Shown piece after piece: positions 6,095-9,558 of a stretch of DNA of 9,558 nucleotides. Origin of the DNA: an uncultured bacterium (GTDB lineage Bacteria; Gemmatimonadota; Gemmatimonadetes; Longimicrobiales; RSA9). The stretch is taken from the NCBI GenBank assembly GCA_937889645.1, contig CALBZE010000085.1, forward strand, positions 1 through 9,558, given 5' to 3'. Position 1 is the first letter of the stretch. Each line of letters begins with the position of its first letter. Both the position numbers and the translations under genes were made by a program. The notes under the pieces are model-generated. The model did not search any database and was not told the DNA's origin. It worked only from the letters and a program-made list of their open reading frames with translations.

Positions 6095-8272
6095 ATGACG
6101 ACGACATCCGCATCGCCGCTGGATCGGCCGGTCCAGTACCTGAAGGGCGTGGGTCCGAAGCGCGCGGAGATCTTCGCGCGCGTCGGGGTCCACACCGCGC
6201 GGGACCTGCTCTACCACGTCCCGCGGAGGTACGAGGACGCGAGCACGGTGACGCCGATCCGGTCGCTCGAGGTCGGGATGGACGCCACGGTGATCGGCGA
6301 GGTCACCAACAAGGGCGTGATCCCGACGCGGGTCGGGCTGCGGATCTTCCAGGCGGTCATCCGGGACGGGACCGGGCTGATCGAGTGCTCATGGCCCGGC
6401 CAGCCGTTCCTGGACCGTGTGATCCGGAAGGGCGACCAGCTCCTGGTCACCGGCCCGGTCAAGTTCTTTCACGGTCGGCAGATCCAGCCGCGGGAGTACG
6501 TCATCCTCGGCCGCGCGGGTGAGGAAGGCGACGCGGCCGGCAAGGTGCTCCCGATCTACCCTGCCACCGAGGGGCTCACCCAACGGCTCCTCCGTTCGAT
6601 CATCGAGCAGAATCTGGACGCGCTCCTCGCCGCGCTCGACGAGGAGGAGATCTTCCCGCCGGAGCAGCTCCGGCGCGTCGGCGCGGCGCCGCTGCGGGAG
6701 GCGATCGAGCTGCTGCACCGGCCGCCGTCGGTCGCCGAGGCGGAGCGCGGGCGACGTCGTCTGGCGTACGAGGAGGCGTTCTTCCTGCAGCTCCTGCACG
6801 CGCGTGCGCATCATCGCGCGACGGCGGAACGGCGCGGGATCGCGTTCCGACGCACGGACGCGCTGATCGGCGCCGCGTTCCGCTCCCTCCCGTTTCGGCT
6901 CACCGACGCGCAGACGCGCGTGATCCGCGAGATCTACGCGGACATGACGTCGCCGCGGCGGATGAATCGCCTGGTCCAGGGCGACGTCGGCTCGGGGAAA
7001 ACGGTCGTCGCGCTCTTCGCGATGCTGCTCGCGGTCGAGAGCGGGTACCAGGCCGCGCTCATGGCGCCGACGGAAATATTGGCGGAGCAGCACGCGCGCA
7101 CGCTGCGGAAGCTCCTGGGCGAACTGCCGGTGCAGGTCGCGCTCCTGACCGGCAGGCTGAGCACCGCCGAGCGCCGCGCCGCGCTCGAGGCGATCGCGAC
7201 CGGCGCTGCCGGGATCGTCGTCGGCACGCACGCGCTGATCCAGGATGGCGTCGCATTCCACCGCCTCGGACTCGCCGTGATCGACGAGCAGCATCGCTTC
7301 GGCGTGCGCCAGCGGCAGGCGTTGGCGGAGATGGCGCGGCGGGGCGGGGGCGACGGCGGCGCCGGCGAGGCGGCCGGCGGCTCGGGCAGGGCAGGCCGCC
7401 GTGGCGGGGCGCCCGGCGTGGCGGAGGAGGTGCCCGACGTCCTCGTCATGTCGGCCACCCCGATCCCCCGCTCGCTCGCGCTCACCGTCTACGGCGACCT
7501 GGACCTGAGCATCCTGGATGAGCTCCCGCCGGGCAGGCAGAAGGTGCGGACGGGCGTGCGCCCGGAGCGCGACCGCGGCAAGGTCTACGACTTCATCCGC
7601 CAGCAGGTCCGGGAGGGGCGGCAGGCATACATCGTCTACCCGCTGGTCGAAGAGTCCGAGAAGCTGGAGCTGCGGGCCGCGACCGCGGAGTTCGAGCGCC
7701 TCCGGGGCGAGGTCTTCCCGGAGCTGCGGCTCGGGCTGATCCACGGGCAGATGCCGGGCGATGAGAAGGATGCGACGATGCGCGCCTTCGTCGCCGGCGA
7801 GCTCGACATCCTCGTCTCGACCACCGTCATCGAGGTCGGGATCGACGTCCCGAACGCGACGGTCATGGTCATCGAGCACGCCGAGCGCTTCGGCCTCTCC
7901 CAGCTCCACCAGCTCCGCGGACGCGTGGGTCGCGGTGCGGCCGAGAGCTATTGCATCCTGATCGCGACCGGCGACGCCGTCGCCGCCGAGCGCCTCCGCA
8001 TCTTCGCGCGCACGCACGACGGCTTCGAGATCGCCCGCGAGGACCTGCGCCTGCGGGGGATGGGCGACTTCTTCGGCGCCCGCCAGCACGGCGTCCCCGC
8101 GTTTCGTTACTTCGACCCGCTCCGGGACGAGAAGCTGCTCGCCGCCGCGCGCGAGGAGGCGCGGCGACTCGTGGCGGTGGATCCGGAGCTGGGGTCGGAG
8201 GATAACGCGCGTTATCGCGCGGTGCTGGAGAGGCGGTACGGGGAGCGGGAGAGGTTGTATGAGGTGGGGTAG
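6095..8272 (+). CDS. recG: ATP-dependent DNA helicase RecG
   Basis: RecG is a superfamily 2 translocase that remodels stalled forks and branched DNA, including regressing forks into Holliday junctions. It opens with PVQYLKGVGPKRAEIF and LLYHVPRRYED, as RecG usually does. The wedge (OB-fold) domain follows at about 60-150. Helicase motifs are complete: motif I GDVGSGKT (296-303), motif II DEQH (397-400), motif III SAT (453-455) with PIPRSLA, the VIEVGIDVPNA segment (from 578), and motif VI QLRGRVGR (606-613). The C-terminal region has DLRLRGMGDFFGARQHG. A Gly/Ala/Arg-rich insert of roughly 26 residues (about 415-443) sits between motifs II and III, where RecG is normally short. Length 725 is slightly above usual, as the insert would explain. 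The start follows GGGGCGGA, and stop TAG is 13 nt before the heptamer array. Confidence 0.97.
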   Translation: MTTTSASPLDRPVQYLKGVGPKRAEIFARVGVHTARDLLYHVPRRYEDASTVTPIRSLEVGMDATVIGEVTNKGVIPTRVGLRIFQAVIRDGTGLIECSWPGQPFLDRVIRKGDQLLVTGPVKFFHGRQIQPREYVILGRAGEEGDAAGKVLPIYPATEGLTQRLLRSIIEQNLDALLAALDEEEIFPPEQLRRVGAAPLREAIELLHRPPSVAEAERGRRRLAYEEAFFLQLLHARAHHRATAERRGIAFRRTDALIGAAFRSLPFRLTDAQTRVIREIYADMTSPRRMNRLVQGDVGSGKTVVALFAMLLAVESGYQAALMAPTEILAEQHARTLRKLLGELPVQVALLTGRLSTAERRAALEAIATGAAGIVVGTHALIQDGVAFHRLGLAVIDEQHRFGVRQRQALAEMARRGGGDGGAGEAAGGSGRAGRRGGAPGVAEEVPDVLVMSATPIPRSLALTVYGDLDLSILDELPPGRQKVRTGVRPERDRGKVYDFIRQQVREGRQAYIVYPLVEESEKLELRAATAEFERLRGEVFPELRLGLIHGQMPGDEKDATMRAFVAGELDILVSTTVIEVGIDVPNATVMVIEHAERFGLSQLHQLRGRVGRGAAESYCILIATGDAVAAERLRIFARTHDGFEIAREDLRLRGMGDFFGARQHGVPAFRYFDPLRDEKLLAAAREEARRLVAVDPELGSEDNARYRAVLERRYGERERLYEVG

Positions 8273-8285
8273 GGGGCAGGTGTCA

Positions 8286-8320
8286 GGGCTCAGGGCTCAG
8301 GGCTCGGGGCTCAGGGCTCA
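8286..8320 (+). repeat. Heptamer tandem array, recG side (5 units)
   Basis: Five consecutive 7-bp units start at 8286, 8293, 8300, 8307 and 8314. Four are GGGCTCA and the third is GGGCTCG. A degenerate unit, GGTGTCA, precedes them at 8279. The array is cut by the insertion element at 8320 and resumes at 9496 in the same phase. Regular GGG tracts with 4-nt loops fit a G-quadruplex on the + strand. Confidence 0.95.
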
Positions 8321-9274
8321 GCAACTGTATTCCGGGATGGCCGGGTTCCAGGGCGTCTGGGTGCGAGCGATGGCGTTGAGGATCGTGAGCAGCTTCCGCA
8401 TGCAGGCGGTCAGCGCCACCTTGCGCGGCTTGCCGGCTGCAACGAGGCGCAGATAGAACGCACGAATGACGGGGTTTCGCCGGCTGGCCACGAGCGCGCT
8501 CATGTAGAGGGCTGAGCGCACCGCACCTCGCCCGCCCCAGACGACCCTTCTGCCCCGAAGCGTGCCGCTGTCTCTGGCCAGAGGGGCTACGCCCACGAGC
8601 GCAGCGATCTCCTTTCGGCTGAGCGTGCCGAGCTCGGGAAGCTGCGCAATCAGGGTGCGGCTGACCACAGGCCCTATGCCCGGCACGCTCTGGAGCAGAT
8701 CGTCCTTGGTGCGCCAGAGCGGGCTTTCTTTGATCATGCGCTCGATGTCGTGGTCGACCTCATCGAGCTGGCGAGTGAGGTAGTGGATGTGTTGACGGAT
8801 CCGCTTCTGGACGGGCCCGGGGGCCAAGGGCAGGCGGTTCTTCTCGGCCGTGAGCATGTCTTGGATCTGCCTCCTGCGGGTGAGCAGCGCATCGAGCAGT
8901 GCGGCCTTCTCATCGGGCAGCGGTCTTGGCTCGGGCCGGACCCGCTCGGCAAAGAGGGCAAGCACAGCGGCATTGATGCGGTCGGTCTTGGCGAGTTGGC
9001 CCGTGGCGCGTGCAAAGTGGCGCACCTGGCGGGGATTGGCGACGACCACCGCATGGCCGGCATGGGCCAGAGAAGCGGCCACAGGCGCCTCATAGCCTGC
9101 CGTGGCCTCGAGCACGATGAGCGTGGGCGAGACGTCCCCGAGCTTGCCAAGGAGGAGCTGGATGCCTGCGGCATCATTGGCCACGCTCCAGCTCTCGCCG
9201 CTGGGCAGGAGGGCGATGTCGAGGTGGTCCTTGGAGACGTCGATGCCGCAGAAGACAGGGGATGCGCCGCTCAT
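8318..9274 (-). CDS. IS110-family transposase (DEDD plus serine recombinase)
   Basis: This 318-residue recombinase has the two IS110 halves. The N-terminal RuvC-like DEDD domain shows D12 (GIDVSKDHLDIA), E56 (LEATAGYE) and D98 (AKTDRI). A coiled-coil-like middle (about 121-185) follows. The C-terminal Transposase_20-type domain starts with a helix-hairpin-helix-like VPGIGPVVSRTLIAQL (197-212) and has DSGTLRGRR with S236, the likely nucleophile by position. The fourth acidic residue, expected in KTDRIDA, is N101 (AAT at 8974-8972), so catalysis may be impaired. The ATG follows AGGAGGAGG. The TGA stop uses the core T (8320) plus GA from the target repeat. The family makes seamless, RNA-guided insertions and excisions via a circular intermediate. 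The gene converges on recG. Confidence 0.95.
   Translation of the reverse strand: MSGASPVFCGIDVSKDHLDIALLPSGESWSVANDAAGIQLLLGKLGDVSPTLIVLEATAGYEAPVAASLAHAGHAVVVANPRQVRHFARATGQLAKTDRINAAVLALFAERVRPEPRPLPDEKAALLDALLTRRRQIQDMLTAEKNRLPLAPGPVQKRIRQHIHYLTRQLDEVDHDIERMIKESPLWRTKDDLLQSVPGIGPVVSRTLIAQLPELGTLSRKEIAALVGVAPLARDSGTLRGRRVVWGGRGAVRSALYMSALVASRRNPVIRAFYLRLVAAGKPRKVALTACMRKLLTILNAIARTQTPWNPAIPEYSC
8321..8329 (-). repeat. Right-end copy of the 9-nt donor-guide repeat
   Basis: On the - strand, TACAGTTGC ends exactly on the C of the CT core. The same nine bases occur at 9367-9359 inside the candidate donor-binding loop. A specified 9-mer would be rare by chance in 220 nt, so the pair supports the bridge-RNA reading. 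The upper bases also form part of the transposase C-terminus (Y316-S317-C318). Confidence 0.85.
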
Positions 9275-9280
9275 GCGAAG

Positions 9281-9290
9281 ACCTCCTCCT
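9281..9290 (-). promoter_or_regulatory. Shine-Dalgarno site of the transposase
   Basis: On the - strand, AGGAGGAGGT lies 6 nt before the ATG at 9274-9272. It fixes the start and gives a protein opening MSGASPVFCGIDVSKD, with the first catalytic aspartate at residue 12 as is usual in IS110 proteins. Confidence 0.8.
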
Positions 9291-9317
9291 CTGGGGGAGT
9301 GATGAAGAACGGGATCG

Positions 9318-9464
9318 GCTCGGCCCCGCCTTGCGGGATACGGACTTCAGGGGTCCGGGCAACTGTACGGGCTCAGAGCACGACCAAAGCATGGGTGCGG
9401 CGCCCAAGCTAAGCCACGGCTTCCGTTCAACCACAGGGCTGACGAGCTGCCGCACCCTCCATGC
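9318..9464 (-). ncRNA. Candidate bridge RNA of the IS110 element
   Basis: The left end holds two successive hairpins in the order known for IS621 bridge RNA. The first has a perfect 9-bp stem, GGGTGCGGC (9457-9449) with GCCGCACCC (9401-9393). Its loop carries AGCCCTG (9440-9434), identical to the target across the core, and GGCTTAG (9415-9409), which pairs with CTGAGCC through one G-U wobble. These fit left and right target guides. The second hairpin spans 9379-9318, with stem GCTC/GAGC and GCCC/GGGC and an apical CGGAC/GTCCG (9357-9353 with 9345-9341). Its 5' strand has TACAGTTGC (9367-9359), identical to the element's right end and so a left donor guide. The right donor guide is weak: only CAAG (9332-9329) pairs with the core plus TG. 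The 5' end is estimated from the junction promoter; the 3' end is unknown. Structure and function are inferred. Confidence 0.65.
9359..9367 (-). repeat. Left-end copy of the 9-nt repeat, candidate left donor guide
   Basis: This - strand copy of TACAGTTGC starts one base after the GCCC arm of the second hairpin and would sit on the 5' side of its internal loop. That is where the left donor guide lies in IS621-type RNAs. The match stops after the first core base: the guide has C where the core has T. Confidence 0.7.
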
Positions 9465-9470
9465 AATGTC

Positions 9471-9494
9471 AATTTACATCCGATTCGAGATACA
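9471..9494 (-). promoter_or_regulatory. Left-end half of a circle-junction promoter
   Basis: A -10-like TAAATT lies at 9476-9471. In the integrated form the -35 position falls on the junction with the repeat and is poor. In the excised circle the joined ends give TTGCTT, then a 17-nt spacer (9493-9477), then TAAATT. TTG comes from the right end, CT is the core and the last T is 9494. Transcription would start near 9464, just ahead of the first hairpin. IS110 elements are known to make such junction promoters; the boxes here are moderate matches. Confidence 0.5.
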
Positions 9495-9495
9495 A

Positions 9496-9558
9496 GGGCT
9501 CAGGGCTCAGGGCTCAGGGCTCGGGGCTCGGGGCTCGGGGCTGGGGCTCGGGGGCAGC
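9496..9558 (+). repeat. Heptamer tandem array, distal side, running off the window
   Basis: Six clean units start at 9496, 9503, 9510, 9517, 9524 and 9531: three GGGCTCA, then three GGGCTCG. A shortened GGGCT (9538-9542) follows, then another GGGCTCG (9544-9550) and GGGGCAGC. The phase matches the recG-side array once the element is removed. The array decays toward the window end. At least seven GGG tracts fit a G-quadruplex motif. No gene is visible here. Confidence 0.93.

Larger units (their letters stand above)
8320..9496 (-). mobile_element. IS110-group insertion sequence inside the heptamer array
   Basis: The element is about 1,175 bp with one copy of its CT core. Cores read on the - strand lie at 9496-9495 (left) and 8321-8320 (right). 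The left non-coding end is 220 nt (9275-9494); the right end has no non-coding sequence beyond the transposase. There are no terminal inverted repeats or long target duplications, as expected for IS110. A 5-bp subterminal inverted repeat is visible, ATACA near the right end and TGTAT at the left end. Deleting the element plus one CT leaves TGAGCC-CT-GAGCCC, an unbroken array, so both edges are supported. GC content looks visibly lower than the flanking genes, suggesting acquisition. The long upstream end and missing downstream end point to the IS110 group rather than IS1111. Confidence 0.88.

Noticed and set aside
8273..8285. A factor-independent terminator for recG
   Set aside because: The 13 nt before the array are G-rich without self-complementary arms or a U-run. 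No terminator is visible before the repeats.
9369..9375. TGAGCCC in the second hairpin, identical to the target heptamer, as a target guide
   Set aside because: It lies in the donor hairpin, and its GCCC part pairs with GGGC to form the stem. The target guides in the first loop are better placed. A role cannot be fully excluded.
9467..9472. A consensus -35 box, TTGACA, on the - strand in the element's left end
   Set aside because: At 16-18 bp downstream the sequence is within the GGGTGCGGCAGCTCG region and has no -10-like hexamer. It also overlaps the TAAATT box of the better-spaced junction promoter.
8318..9496. Assignment to the IS1111 subgroup
   Set aside because: IS1111 elements carry their long non-coding segment downstream of the transposase. 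Here all 220 nt are upstream and nothing remains downstream.
8286..9558. Repeated GGGCTCA units considered as a CRISPR array
   Set aside because: Units are 7 bp and directly abutting, with no spacers and no cas genes nearby. It is a simple tandem repeat split by an insertion sequence.

Overview
The window is a very GC-rich bacterial chromosome segment: a stretch of division and housekeeping genes on the + strand, ending at an insertion sequence. Gene order is ftsA (3' end), ftsZ, an M23 zinc peptidase, a 683-residue membrane protein with VWA-like features, ftsY and recG. The base composition, the FtsZ C-terminal peptide (DIPTFIRRQMD) and this order suggest Gemmatimonadota or a relative. That placement is inference from memory, not a computed one.

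Positions 1-2975 are the end of a division (dcw-type) cluster. FtsA tethers FtsZ to the membrane, FtsZ forms the Z-ring, and a membrane-anchored MepM/Csd3-like M23 endopeptidase could cut peptidoglycan cross-links. A perfect 15-bp hairpin at 3013-3047 probably closes this unit. Positions 3068-8272 look like a second co-directional unit: the membrane protein of unknown role, FtsY (SRP receptor GTPase) and RecG (fork-remodelling helicase), with gaps of 32 and 13 nt.

Positions 8273-9558 are different. A tandem heptamer array (GGGCTCA/GGGCTCG) starts 13 nt after recG and is interrupted by an IS110-group element of about 1,175 bp on the - strand. Both boundaries can be read to the base. The element sits on a CT core dinucleotide, and removing it with one core copy restores an in-register heptamer array. 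The 220 nt upstream of its transposase has the layout of a bridge RNA. There is a target-binding stem-loop whose loop carries segments matching the heptamer on both sides of CT. A second, donor-binding stem-loop carries a 9-nt copy of the element's own right end. The circular form would create a promoter-like sequence across the joined ends. The transposase stop codon is completed by target DNA, and the fourth acidic residue of its DEDD site is Asn.

The most interesting content is therefore a bridge-RNA recombinase element apparently directed at a G-rich, potentially quadruplex-forming repeat. The heptamer array runs on past the window end.
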